64,000 nt of DNA. Origin: DASUAL01 sp035763805. GTDB lineage: Bacteria; Gemmatimonadota; Gemmatimonadetes; Gemmatimonadales; GWC2-71-9. The stretch covers positions 14,526-78,525 of the forward strand of contig DASUAL010000077.1 in NCBI GenBank assembly GCA_035763805.1, given 5' to 3'. This document shows positions 28,975 through 37,239 of the stretch, piece by piece; the stretch's first letter is position 1; each line of letters begins with the position of its first letter. Both the position numbers and the translations under genes were made by a program. Under the pieces are notes generated by a model. That model was not told the DNA's origin and searched no databases. It saw only the letters and a list, made by a program, of their open reading frames with translations.

Positions 28975-29482
28975 GGCGTTGCCGGTTGCCGGAGAGGCGT
29001 TGCCGATTGCCTTGCCGACAAGTGATACAGGCGCGCGTCCGAATGATGATGCTCTGCCGAGATTTCTTTCTAGCTTTGCCACGTGGGCGATTTCCGAAAG
29101 CTCGTCGCCTGGCAGGAGGCAAAGCGACTGGCCGTCCTGTCTCGTGATGCCGTCCAGTCGCTGCCGCGGGCAGAGGTTTTCGCGCTTGGCGCGCAATGGC
29201 GCCGTGCGGCTTACAGCATTGCCCTGAACATCGCTGAGGGAGCGACTCAGGCCAGCCCACGCCAGTTCAGGCGTTACTTGGAAATCGCGAAGGGCTCCCT
29301 GGACGAGCTCCAGGCGGTGCTGGAGCTCGCTGAGGCCCTGGGCTACCTCTCCGGCGCCAGACTCAGCGAACTCCGTCTGGCCCGCACCCACTGCGCCCGA
29401 CTGGTTACGGCCCTAGCCGGGAGCATTTCACCTGGCAGAGACGCCTCTCCCGGCAACGCCCCTTCCGACAACCGGTAACGCC
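28975..29482. mobile_element. Element E: four-helix-bundle gene in heptad inverted repeats
   Basis: Left arm 28975-29005 and right arm 29451-29482 match at 28 of 32 positions when inverted. The arms are heptads: GTTGCCG, GTTGCCG, GAGAGGC, GTTGCCG, ATTGCCT on the left; GTTACCG, GTTGTCG, then an 8-mer, GTTGCCG on the right read inward. They bracket the four-helix-bundle gene. The element begins 1 nt after the ptsN stop and ends right at the guaA stop. Whether it moves is inference. Confidence 0.65.
29083..29478 (+). CDS. Four-helix-bundle protein (23S rRNA intervening-sequence / Avd-like family)
   Basis: 131 aa, basic, all-helical. Matches the S23/four-helix-bundle family: FRKLVAWQEAKRLA, WRRAAYSIALNIAEG (~39-53), ARRYLEIAKGSL-like segment FRRYLEIAKGSLDELQAV. 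Relatives occur in 23S rRNA intervening sequences and as the Avd accessory protein of diversity-generating retroelements; their RNA/DNA-binding role is known only in part. GTG start at 29083 without a clear RBS. The last ~12 residues (SPGNAPSDNR) are encoded by the right repeat arm. No reverse transcriptase is in the window. Confidence 0.88.
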   Translation: MGDFRKLVAWQEAKRLAVLSRDAVQSLPRAEVFALGAQWRRAAYSIALNIAEGATQASPRQFRRYLEIAKGSLDELQAVLELAEALGYLSGARLSELRLARTHCARLVTALAGSISPGRDASPGNAPSDNR

Positions 29483-31042
29483 TCACTCCCACTCGATGGT
29501 CGCCGGCGGCTTGGAACTGACGTCGTACACCACGCGATTCACCCCGCGGACCTCATTGATGATCCGGCTGCTGATCCGCCCCAGCATCTCCGGCGGGAAC
29601 GGAAACCAATCCGCCGTCATGCCGTCGCGGCTGGTCACGGCACGCAGGGCAACCACGTGATCATAGGTCCGCCCATCTCCCATCACGCCGACCGACTTGA
29701 TGGGGAGGAGCACCGCGAACGCCTGCCAGATCTGGTCGTACAACCCCGCGGAGCGGATCTCCTCGATGTAGATGGCATCCACCCGGCGCAGCAGGTGGAG
29801 CCGCTCCTCCGTGACCGGGCCCAGCACCCGGATCGCCAGGCCTGGACCGGGGAACGGATGACGCCCGACGATCTCTTCGGGGAGGCCCAGCTCGCGCCCC
29901 ACCTGGCGCACCTCGTCTTTGAACAGTTCGCGCAGCGGCTCGATCAGCGTCCACGGCAGATCGGGTCGCAGCCCTCCGACATTGTGGTGCGTCTTGATGG
30001 TGACCGACGGGCCGCCGAATGGCGACGCGGATTCGATGACGTCCGGATAGAGCGTCCCCTGCACCAGAAACCCGACGTCGCCCGCGACCTGCCGGGCCGC
30101 GTCCTCGAACACGTCGATGAACGTGTGCCCGATGCGGCGCCGTTTCTCCTCGGGATCCTCGACACCCGACAGCTCGGCGAGGAACCGCTCGCCCGCATCC
30201 ACCACCCGGAGGTCGATGCCGAGGTGTGCCCGGAACGTCCGCTCAACCTGGTCGCGCTCGTTGAGGCGCAGCAGTCCGTGGTCCACAAACAGGCACGTGA
30301 GCCGGCTGCCGATGGCGCGGTGCACCAGCGCCGCGGCGACGCCCGAGTCCACACCGCCCGACAGGCCGCAGATCGCGTGCTTGGCCGGACCCACCAGGGC
30401 CCGGATACGCTCCACCTCCTGCGCGATGAAGTGACCCGGGGTCCAATCGGGCGTACAGCCGCAGATCGCGAACAGGAAGTTGTGAAGGATCTCGCCGCCC
30501 CGCGGGGTGTGGGCGACCTCGGGGTGAAACAGGACGCCGAATAGCGGCTTCGACTCGTGCTGCATCGCCGCCACCGGAGCGTTGGCGCTCGAGGCCAGCA
30601 CGCGGAACCCGGGCGGCGGCGTGTCGATCCTGTCGCCGTGACTCGCCCACACCTGGATGCAGGTCTGCGGCTCGAATCCCGCGAACAGCCCTCCCGCCGT
30701 CGCTTCGCGGATCGCGACGTCGGCGCGGCCGTACTCGCGCTCGGGCGACGGCGTCACCCTGCCACCCGCCAGGTGCGCCACGAGCTGCATGCCGTAGCAG
30801 ATGCCGAACACGGGAATCCCCAGGTCGAGGATCTCCGGGTCCGCGGTGGGCGCGCCGCGGTCGAAGACGGAGTTCGGCCCGCCCGAGAGAATGATGCCGC
30901 GCGGCGCGAACTGCCTGATGAACGCGAGCTCGGTCCCCCGCGCGGCAGGATGAATCTCGCAGTACACGTGCGCCTCGCGCACTCGGCGTGCGATCAGCTG
31001 GGTGTACTGCGACCCATAGTCGAGAATGAGGATGCGGTTCAC
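29483..31042 (-). CDS. guaA: GMP synthase (glutamine-hydrolysing)
   Basis: XMP to GMP. 519 aa. N-terminal glutaminase with Cys in FGICYGMQLVAHLAGG and LFHPEVAHT; ATP-pyrophosphatase P-loop GLSGGVDSGVAAAL; C-terminal dimerisation domain ending PPATIEWE. GTG start at 31042 overlaps the lysA stop (GTGA); the longer frame upstream is the lysA shadow. Last gene of the long mreB-to-guaA run. Confidence 0.97.
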   Translation of the reverse strand: MNRILILDYGSQYTQLIARRVREAHVYCEIHPAARGTELAFIRQFAPRGIILSGGPNSVFDRGAPTADPEILDLGIPVFGICYGMQLVAHLAGGRVTPSPEREYGRADVAIREATAGGLFAGFEPQTCIQVWASHGDRIDTPPPGFRVLASSANAPVAAMQHESKPLFGVLFHPEVAHTPRGGEILHNFLFAICGCTPDWTPGHFIAQEVERIRALVGPAKHAICGLSGGVDSGVAAALVHRAIGSRLTCLFVDHGLLRLNERDQVERTFRAHLGIDLRVVDAGERFLAELSGVEDPEEKRRRIGHTFIDVFEDAARQVAGDVGFLVQGTLYPDVIESASPFGGPSVTIKTHHNVGGLRPDLPWTLIEPLRELFKDEVRQVGRELGLPEEIVGRHPFPGPGLAIRVLGPVTEERLHLLRRVDAIYIEEIRSAGLYDQIWQAFAVLLPIKSVGVMGDGRTYDHVVALRAVTSRDGMTADWFPFPPEMLGRISSRIINEVRGVNRVVYDVSSKPPATIEWE

Positions 31043-32301
31043 GCCCGGTACCACGTGGTGGGCTCGAGGATCTCCCCCCGTAGCAGGTCGTCGAGCGTCT
31101 CGCGTTGCCGCGCTACGTAATAGCGGTCGCCCTCCACGAGCACCTCGGGCGGCCGCGGTCGCTGGTTGTAGGTCGAGCTCATCACGAATCCGTAGGCGCC
31201 GGTGCCGAGCACCGCCAAGTACTCCCCCGGTTCCACGGGCGGCAGCCTGCGATCGAGCGCCAGGAAGTCGCCGGATTCGCAGATCGGGCCCACGACATTC
31301 ACCATCTCCTCGGGTCCCTCCACCCCCTTGCCGTCCTTGAGCGGCACGATCTCGTGATGCGCGTTGTAGTGGCTCGGGCGCACGAAATCGGTCATCCCGG
31401 CATCCACCACTACGAAGTCCTTGCCTCCCGCGTGCTTGCGGTACAGCACCCGGGTGAGCAGCACGCCCGCATTGGCGACGAGGTAGCGCCCCGGCTCGCA
31501 CAGCAGCGAGAGCCCTGCCTGGCTCAGCGGCGGCGCTACCGCGTCGGCGAACGCCTTGGGACTCGGCGCCCGCTCGTTGTGGTAGCGAACTCCCAGCCCG
31601 CCCCCGACGTCGATTGCTTCGATCGTGGCGATGCCGGAGGCGCGCAGGGCCGTCACCAGCTCCAACAGCTTGATGGTCCCCCGGCGGTAGGGCTCCACGT
31701 CCGTGATCTGCGAGCCGATGTGCATCGCGAGCCCCCGCAACACGAGCACCGGCTCGGCCGCGATGCGCTGCGCGACCGCGACCACTTCGTCGTAGGGGAC
31801 GCCGAACTTCGCGGTCTTCTCTCCGGTCTTGGTGTAGGGGTGTGTCTCGGTGGCGACGTCGGGGTTCACGCGGATGCCGAGACTCGCCCGTTTCTTGAGC
31901 TGGCGGGCGACGGCGACGACGACGTCCAGCTCGGCGGGCGACTCGATGTTGAGAAACCCCACCCCGGTGCGCAACGCTTCCTCGAGCTCGGGCATGGTCT
32001 TGCCCACGCCGGAGAACACGATCGACCCTGCATCGAAGCCGGCGGCGAGCGCGCGTCGTAGCTCGCCCACCGACACGATATCGGCGCCCGCGCCCAGCTG
32101 CTTGAGCACCTTGAGGACGCCGATGTTGCCGTTCGCCTTGACCGAGTAGCAGATGCGGTGAGGCACGGCCTGCAACGCGTCGGACAGGGCGTGATACTGG
32201 GCCCGGATGAGATTCGCGCTGTAGACGTATACCGGCGTGCCCACGCGCTCCGCGATGCCGCGGAGCAGCGCGGGGTCGAAGCCTAGTACGCCTGCCCCCA
32301 C
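31039..32301 (-). CDS. lysA: Diaminopimelate decarboxylase
   Basis: PLP fold III enzyme making lysine from meso-DAP. 420 aa. PLP Lys in CYSVKANGN; HIGSQITDV, DVGGGLGVRY, LLCEPGRYLVANAG and CESGDF are active-site segments. Best start is GTG at 32301 (GGAGG then 4 nt), overlapping the proS end by 19 nt; no later start keeps the N-terminal strand. Stop overlaps guaA. Confidence 0.95.
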   Translation of the reverse strand: MGAGVLGFDPALLRGIAERVGTPVYVYSANLIRAQYHALSDALQAVPHRICYSVKANGNIGVLKVLKQLGAGADIVSVGELRRALAAGFDAGSIVFSGVGKTMPELEEALRTGVGFLNIESPAELDVVVAVARQLKKRASLGIRVNPDVATETHPYTKTGEKTAKFGVPYDEVVAVAQRIAAEPVLVLRGLAMHIGSQITDVEPYRRGTIKLLELVTALRASGIATIEAIDVGGGLGVRYHNERAPSPKAFADAVAPPLSQAGLSLLCEPGRYLVANAGVLLTRVLYRKHAGGKDFVVVDAGMTDFVRPSHYNAHHEIVPLKDGKGVEGPEEMVNVVGPICESGDFLALDRRLPPVEPGEYLAVLGTGAYGFVMSSTYNQRPRPPEVLVEGDRYYVARQRETLDDLLRGEILEPTTWYRA

Positions 32302-33782
32302 ACCGCCTCCGCGACGCTGGGCCTGCCGCACCACAGGCACGTCTTGGGCGCCTCGGGCGAGCGAAATTCGGGATCGGGGAGCACACGCACCGTGGCGGCC
32401 GTTTCCCGCTTGATCTGGGCCTCGCATTCGACCGAGCCGCAGAAGCCGCCGTAGGCGAACCCGCCGGCGTCCTTCATGAACTCGATGAACGTCTGCTTCG
32501 TGGGGCCGCGGATCGAGTGCGCCTCGCGCCGCTCCCGCGCCGCGTTGAACAGGCCCGCCTGGATCTCGCCCAGGGCCGCGCGCACCGCCCCCCCCCGGCC
32601 GATCGCGTCGAGCCGCATCGGGGCCTTGCCCCCGGTGCGACGGGCGGCCACCGCCTGACCCGCCGCGACGTCCCGGGGCCCGACCTCCAGGCGCAGCGGC
32701 ACCCCCTTCGCCTCCCACTCGAAGTACTTCGCCCCGGGCTTCAGGTTCTCACGCAGGTCGAGCTCCACCCGCAGCCCCGCCTGGGCGAGCTCGTCTCTCA
32801 GCTGGCCCCCGATACCTGACACCTGCGACCTTTCCTCGTCAGATTTCCAGATCGGGACGATCGCCACCTGCACCGGCGCCAGCTTGGGCGGGCAGATCAC
32901 GCCGTGGTCGTCCCCGTGAGTCATGACCAGCCCGCCGATCATCCGCGTCGAGACGCCCCACGAGGTGTTCCAGACGTACTCCAGGCCGCCCGCCGCAGTC
33001 TGGTACTGCACGTTGAACGCCTTGGCGAAGTTCTGACCGAGGTTGTGCGAGGTGCCGGCCTGCAGCGCCTTGTTGTCCTGCATCAGTGCTTCGAGTGCAT
33101 AGGTGCGCAACGCACCGGCGAACTTCTCGCTGTCGGTCTTGCGGCCGGTGATGACCGGCATCGCCATCCACTCTTCCTGGAACCGGCGGTAGACGCCGAG
33201 CATTTGCCTCGCCTCGGCCTCCGCCTCGGCTTCCGTGGCGTGCGCGGTGTGCCCTTCCTGCCAGAGAAACTCCGTCGTCCGCAAGAACAGCCGCGTGCGG
33301 AACTCCCAGCGCACGATGTTCGCCCACTGGTTCATGAGCAGAGGCAGGTCGCGGTAGCTCTGGATCCACTTCGCGAACATCGCGTAGATGATCGTCTCGG
33401 ACGTCGGCCGCACGACGAGCGGCTCCTCGAGCTTCGATTCGGGGTCCACCGCGATCGCCTCGGCGCCGGTTTTTCCCGTCGCCTTGAGGCGCGTGTGGGT
33501 CACGAGCGCCACTTCCTTCGCGAAGCCCTCCACGTGCTCGGCCTCCTTCGCGAGGAAGCTCATGGGGATGAACAGCGGGAAGTACGCATTCCGGTGGCCC
33601 GTCGCCTTGAACATGTCGTCCAGGGCGCCCTGCATCAGCTCCCAGATGCGGTAGCCGTGCGGCCGGATCACCATGCACCCGCGCACCGGCGAATAGTCCG
33701 CGAGCTCGGCCTGCATGATGACGTCGTTGTACCACTCGCTGAAGTCTTTAGCGCGCGGGGTGATCTTCTGGGCTTGTGCCAT
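32283..33782 (-). CDS. proS: Prolyl-tRNA synthetase, archaeal/eukaryotic type
   Basis: 499 aa, class II. Short form without the bacterial editing insertion; VRPTSETIIYAMFAKWIQSY and QTAAGGLEYVWNTSWGVSTR are core motifs. The C-terminus has a zinc-type domain (FCGSVECE, TCLWCG) and ends in Tyr (WGQAY), both typical of the archaeal-type enzyme. ATG forms TGATG with hisS. A small insertion SQVSGIGG before LRDELAQAGL is encoded by heptads. Confidence 0.95.
   Translation of the reverse strand: MAQAQKITPRAKDFSEWYNDVIMQAELADYSPVRGCMVIRPHGYRIWELMQGALDDMFKATGHRNAYFPLFIPMSFLAKEAEHVEGFAKEVALVTHTRLKATGKTGAEAIAVDPESKLEEPLVVRPTSETIIYAMFAKWIQSYRDLPLLMNQWANIVRWEFRTRLFLRTTEFLWQEGHTAHATEAEAEAEARQMLGVYRRFQEEWMAMPVITGRKTDSEKFAGALRTYALEALMQDNKALQAGTSHNLGQNFAKAFNVQYQTAAGGLEYVWNTSWGVSTRMIGGLVMTHGDDHGVICPPKLAPVQVAIVPIWKSDEERSQVSGIGGQLRDELAQAGLRVELDLRENLKPGAKYFEWEAKGVPLRLEVGPRDVAAGQAVAARRTGGKAPMRLDAIGRGGAVRAALGEIQAGLFNAARERREAHSIRGPTKQTFIEFMKDAGGFAYGGFCGSVECEAQIKRETAATVRVLPDPEFRSPEAPKTCLWCGRPSVAEAVWGQAY
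32809..32829. repeat. Heptad tract in proS (GTGTCAG type)
   Basis: Read on the coding strand: GTCGCAG, GTGTCAG, GTATCGG, three in-phase words (21 bp, a multiple of three). Same consensus and phase as element C at 45264-45331. Confidence 0.6.
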
Positions 33783-35065
33783 CAGCGGAAGAATCCGTTG
33801 AGCAGCGTGGCGACCGGTACCTTCTCCTCCGTGCCCGCCTGGAGGTCCCGTACGACCACCACGCCGGCGGATCGCTCTTCGGGCCCGACGATCACCGCCC
33901 GTGGCGCGCCGCGCGCCGCCGCGAGCTCGAGCTGCTTGCGGATCGGGGCGTGCCGGAGCCCGTACTCCACCGCGATGCCGCGGTCGCGCAGCTCGTGGGC
34001 GAGCTTGAGCACGTGGGGCAGATCCTCACTCCCCACTGCTGCCAAGAAGGCGTCGACCGACGCCGACGCCTTGAGCGGCAGGCCGCGCTCCTTCAACAAT
34101 TCGCCGAGGACGACATCTCCCATACCAAAGCCAAGTGCGGGCAGATCGACGCCTCCGAGCGCCTTGAGCAGCCCGTCGTAGCGCCCGCCGCCGCAGATCG
34201 CCCGTGACGACTTCCCCGTGTCGAACAGCTCGAACACAATGCCTGTGTAGTAGGCCAGCCCCCGAACGATGGTCAGATCGACTTCGACGAAATCGCACAG
34301 GCCCATCGCCTCGAGCGCGCGGAGAGCCTCGGCGAGCGGCTCCCCCGCGGCGGCCGTCTGGACGCCAGCCAAGGCGCGCTCCACCGCCTGCAGGCCCTTG
34401 AGCTGCGCCACGTCGAACACGGCTTCCACTGCCTTGCCGGTGACACCTTCCCGCTTCAGCCGCTGCGCTAGCGCGTCCCGCGGCTCCCGCTCGCTCTTGT
34501 CGATCGCCGCGTATGCCGCAGGCAGGTCTCTTTCGCTCAGGCCGTGGCCGAGCAGCAGCGCCCGGAGCACGCGCCGGTCGGACACCCGCAACCTCACGTC
34601 CGCCGTCCCGAACCCGAATGCCCGCATGATGTCGATCGCCGCCGCCATCAGCTCGGCGTCAGCGAGCGCCCCTGCCTCGCCGATCAGGTCCATGTTGAGC
34701 TGGAAGTGCTCCCGCAAGCGGCCCCGCTGCTGTCGTTCGTAGCGGAACAACTGGGGGATCGAGAACCAGCGGATCGGCTTCTTGAGCGCTTGGGCCCGCG
34801 CCCCGACCATCCGGGCCAGGGTTGGCGTCATTTCGGGGCGAAGCGCCACCTCCCGGTCGCCCTTGTCCCGGAAGGCGTACAGCTGCTGCACGATCTCGTC
34901 CCCGCTCTTCCGCGTGTAGAGCTCCAGAGGCTCGAGCGGGGGGCCATCGTACTCCTGGAAGCCATACCGCCTCGCCACGTCGCGCCAGGTGGCGAAGATG
35001 TGGTTGCGGAGAGCGGTTTCTTCAGGGTATGAGTCGCGAAAGCCTGGTAGGGCTTGTCCTTGCAT
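33782..35065 (-). CDS. hisS: Histidyl-tRNA synthetase
   Basis: 427 aa class II enzyme. LPGFRDSYPEE, ALRPEMTPTLARMV (motif 2 region), GLAYYTGIVFELF and GGGRYDGL are diagnostic; the C-terminal anticodon domain runs from ~330. ATG at 35065 chosen; a GTG just before it is possible. Nine nt after the folC stop; adjacent to proS in the same run. Confidence 0.95.
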   Translation of the reverse strand: MQGQALPGFRDSYPEETALRNHIFATWRDVARRYGFQEYDGPPLEPLELYTRKSGDEIVQQLYAFRDKGDREVALRPEMTPTLARMVGARAQALKKPIRWFSIPQLFRYERQQRGRLREHFQLNMDLIGEAGALADAELMAAAIDIMRAFGFGTADVRLRVSDRRVLRALLLGHGLSERDLPAAYAAIDKSEREPRDALAQRLKREGVTGKAVEAVFDVAQLKGLQAVERALAGVQTAAAGEPLAEALRALEAMGLCDFVEVDLTIVRGLAYYTGIVFELFDTGKSSRAICGGGRYDGLLKALGGVDLPALGFGMGDVVLGELLKERGLPLKASASVDAFLAAVGSEDLPHVLKLAHELRDRGIAVEYGLRHAPIRKQLELAAARGAPRAVIVGPEERSAGVVVVRDLQAGTEEKVPVATLLNGFFR

Positions 35066-35074
35066 CACAGCAAT

Positions 35075-36304
35075 TTACCCGACCGGCGCGAAGCCCGGCA
35101 AGCGGGCGAGCGCGTCGCCGACGGTGTGGAACGAGCCCGTGACGACCACCGTCTCGGCTCGATCCTGCACGACGTCGAGCGCGCGGTCGAAGTCGGGCTC
35201 GAGCGCGCAGGCGTGCGGCAGCGCCGCGAGCTGTGCGAGCTCGCGCTGCAGGCGGTGCAGGTCCCAGCGCCGCTTCGCGGGCGCCGTGTCGGGCATCGTG
35301 AATACGAATCCATCCACCTCCGGCGCGAGCCGCTCGATCATCCCGAGGTAGTCCTTGTCGCCGAGCACGCCCACGAGCGCGCGCCGGGGGCGCGGCGGAT
35401 TGCAGTCACGCAGCGTGTCGGCGAGTACCCGCGCGCCGTCGGGGTTGTGCGCGACGTCGAAGATCCACTTCCCCCGCACGTCGAACCGCCCGGGGACATA
35501 CGCCTGGGCGAAGCTGTCCGGCCACGCGTCGCCCACGGGCCCGAACGGCGGCGGCAGTGTGTTGAGCGCTGCGAGGGCGACCCAGGCATTGGCGTACTGG
35601 TGTCGGCCCCGCAAGGCCAGGGCGCGCGGGGGCCGACGCTCGGTGTCCACGAGGATCACCGGGTCCGCGCCCCGTCGCTCCGCCTCGTCCACCAGCGCCC
35701 GGCGCACGTCGGGATCGCGCTCGCCCGTTACGAACGGTACCTCGGGCTTCGCGACGCCGGCCTTCTCACGCGCGATGGCGTGCAGGTCCGAGCCCAGGTA
35801 GTCGGTGTGCTCGAGGGCGATCTTGGTGACGACGCTGACGAGCGGCGTGATCACGTTGGTGGAGTCGAGCCGCCCCCCGAGCCCTACCTCGATCACCCCG
35901 ACGTCCACGCGCCGGGCCGCGAGGTCGGCGAACGCAATCGCCGTGGTGGCCTCGAAGAAGCTGGCGTCGAGACGCTCGATGTGCGCCTTCAGGAAGCGCG
36001 TCCACTCGACGAACGCCTCCTCGCTGATAGGCACGCCGTCCACCACGACCCGCTCCCGTACCGTGACGAGGTGGGGCGACGTGTACACGCCGACGCGCAG
36101 CCCGCGTGCCTGGAGTTCTGCCGCCATGAAGGCGCACGTCGAGCCCTTGCCGTTGGTGCCGGCGACGTGAACGCAGGGGAAGTGCCGCTCGGGGTGGCCG
36201 AGCACGTCGAGGAGCCCTTCGGTCGGCCCGAGGCTCCACTTGATACGGCTCCCTTGTCGCGCGAAGAGAAAGCGGCAGGTGTCCTCGAAGGACAGCCGGC
36301 TCAG
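35075..36304 (-). CDS. folC: Folylpolyglutamate / dihydrofolate synthase, probable CTG start
   Basis: 409 aa Mur-ligase family enzyme adding glutamate to folates. P-loop HVAGTNGKGSTCAF (~residue 47), FEATTAIAFADLA, EVGLGGRLDSTN and FDVAHNPDGA. The conserved N-terminus (FEDTCRFLFARQGSRIKWSL) is encoded upstream of every ATG/GTG/TTG: GTG at 36205 would remove 33 residues. CTG at 36304 gives (M)SRLSFEDT and overlaps the accD stop as CTGA. Together with folK it marks folate synthesis. Confidence 0.9.
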   Translation of the reverse strand: MSRLSFEDTCRFLFARQGSRIKWSLGPTEGLLDVLGHPERHFPCVHVAGTNGKGSTCAFMAAELQARGLRVGVYTSPHLVTVRERVVVDGVPISEEAFVEWTRFLKAHIERLDASFFEATTAIAFADLAARRVDVGVIEVGLGGRLDSTNVITPLVSVVTKIALEHTDYLGSDLHAIAREKAGVAKPEVPFVTGERDPDVRRALVDEAERRGADPVILVDTERRPPRALALRGRHQYANAWVALAALNTLPPPFGPVGDAWPDSFAQAYVPGRFDVRGKWIFDVAHNPDGARVLADTLRDCNPPRPRRALVGVLGDKDYLGMIERLAPEVDGFVFTMPDTAPAKRRWDLHRLQRELAQLAALPHACALEPDFDRALDVVQDRAETVVVTGSFHTVGDALARLPGFAPVG

Positions 36305-37158
36305 TCGGCCGCCTCCGCCGGTCGCCGGCCGGCCATGTGCCGGAGCAGCTGCGCGGTGGTATCCCGCAGCTCGCTGCGCGGAACCACGGCGTCCACCATG
36401 CCGTGCTCGAGCAGGAATTCGGCGGTCTGGAAACCCGGCGGCAGGTCCTGGCCGATAGTCTGCTTGATCACGCGGGGGCCCGCAAATCCGATCACGGCCC
36501 CCGGCTCGGCGAGGATCACGTCCCCCTGCATGGCGAAAGAGGCGGAAACGCCGCCCGTGGTCGGATTCGTGAGGATGGAGATGAACGGGACGGCGGCCGC
36601 GCGCAGGCGCGCGACTTCAACGGACGTCTTGGCCATCTGCATGAGGGAGAGCACGCCTTCCTGCATCCGCGCGCCCCCCGACGCCGAAACGACGATGAGC
36701 GGGATCCCCTTCTCCGCCGAGCGCCGCGTCAGCCGGGCGACCTTCTCGCCCACCACCGACCCCATCGATCCGCCCATGAAGTTGAAGTCCATCACTGCGA
36801 GGTCGATGGGCATGCCGTCGAGCCGCGCGTACCCGCTCCGGACCGCCTCGAGCGGGCCCGCCTTCTGCACCGCGACGCCCAGGCGTTCGCGGTACTTCTC
36901 GAAGTCTAGGGGGTCGGTGGACTTGAGCTTGGCGTCCAGCTCGCGCCACGAACCTTCGTCGATCAACAGATCAATGTATTCCTGGGCGCTGATCCGGCGA
37001 TGATGCCCGCAATTGGGGCAGACGTTCAATGCCCGGACGAACCGGTCCTTGATGTCGATGTGGCCGCACTCATCGCACTTCTCCCAGGCATCGGGCGGGA
37101 TCTCCAGCTTGACCCGCTCCGACGTGCGCGGCTTCCGCTCCTTTTTGAACCAGGCCAT
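36301..37158 (-). CDS. accD: Acetyl-CoA carboxylase carboxyltransferase beta subunit
   Basis: 285 aa. N-terminal Cys4 zinc ribbon (CDECGHID and CPNCGHH), then the crotonase-fold carboxyltransferase core (DFNFMGGSMGSVVGEK, VSASGGARMQEG, NPTTGGVSASFAMQGD). Makes malonyl-CoA with AccA/B/C, which are not in the window. ATG at 37158 gives the usual MAWFKK start; ATG at 37167 is the alternative. An 81-nt gap to rodA may hold a promoter. Confidence 0.95.
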   Translation of the reverse strand: MAWFKKERKPRTSERVKLEIPPDAWEKCDECGHIDIKDRFVRALNVCPNCGHHRRISAQEYIDLLIDEGSWRELDAKLKSTDPLDFEKYRERLGVAVQKAGPLEAVRSGYARLDGMPIDLAVMDFNFMGGSMGSVVGEKVARLTRRSAEKGIPLIVVSASGGARMQEGVLSLMQMAKTSVEVARLRAAAVPFISILTNPTTGGVSASFAMQGDVILAEPGAVIGFAGPRVIKQTIGQDLPPGFQTAEFLLEHGMVDAVVPRSELRDTTAQLLRHMAGRRPAEAAD

Positions 37159-37239
37159 TCGCGCCATAGGAGGGTGAATGAAGGCGACAATTTGGGAGGG
37201 GGCCAGGACCGGCGCCAGTCCCGATCCCGTAACTCGTTG

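Noticed and set aside
29083..29478. Diversity-generating retroelement
   Set aside because: No reverse transcriptase, template or variable repeat nearby; only the Avd-like fold is shared.
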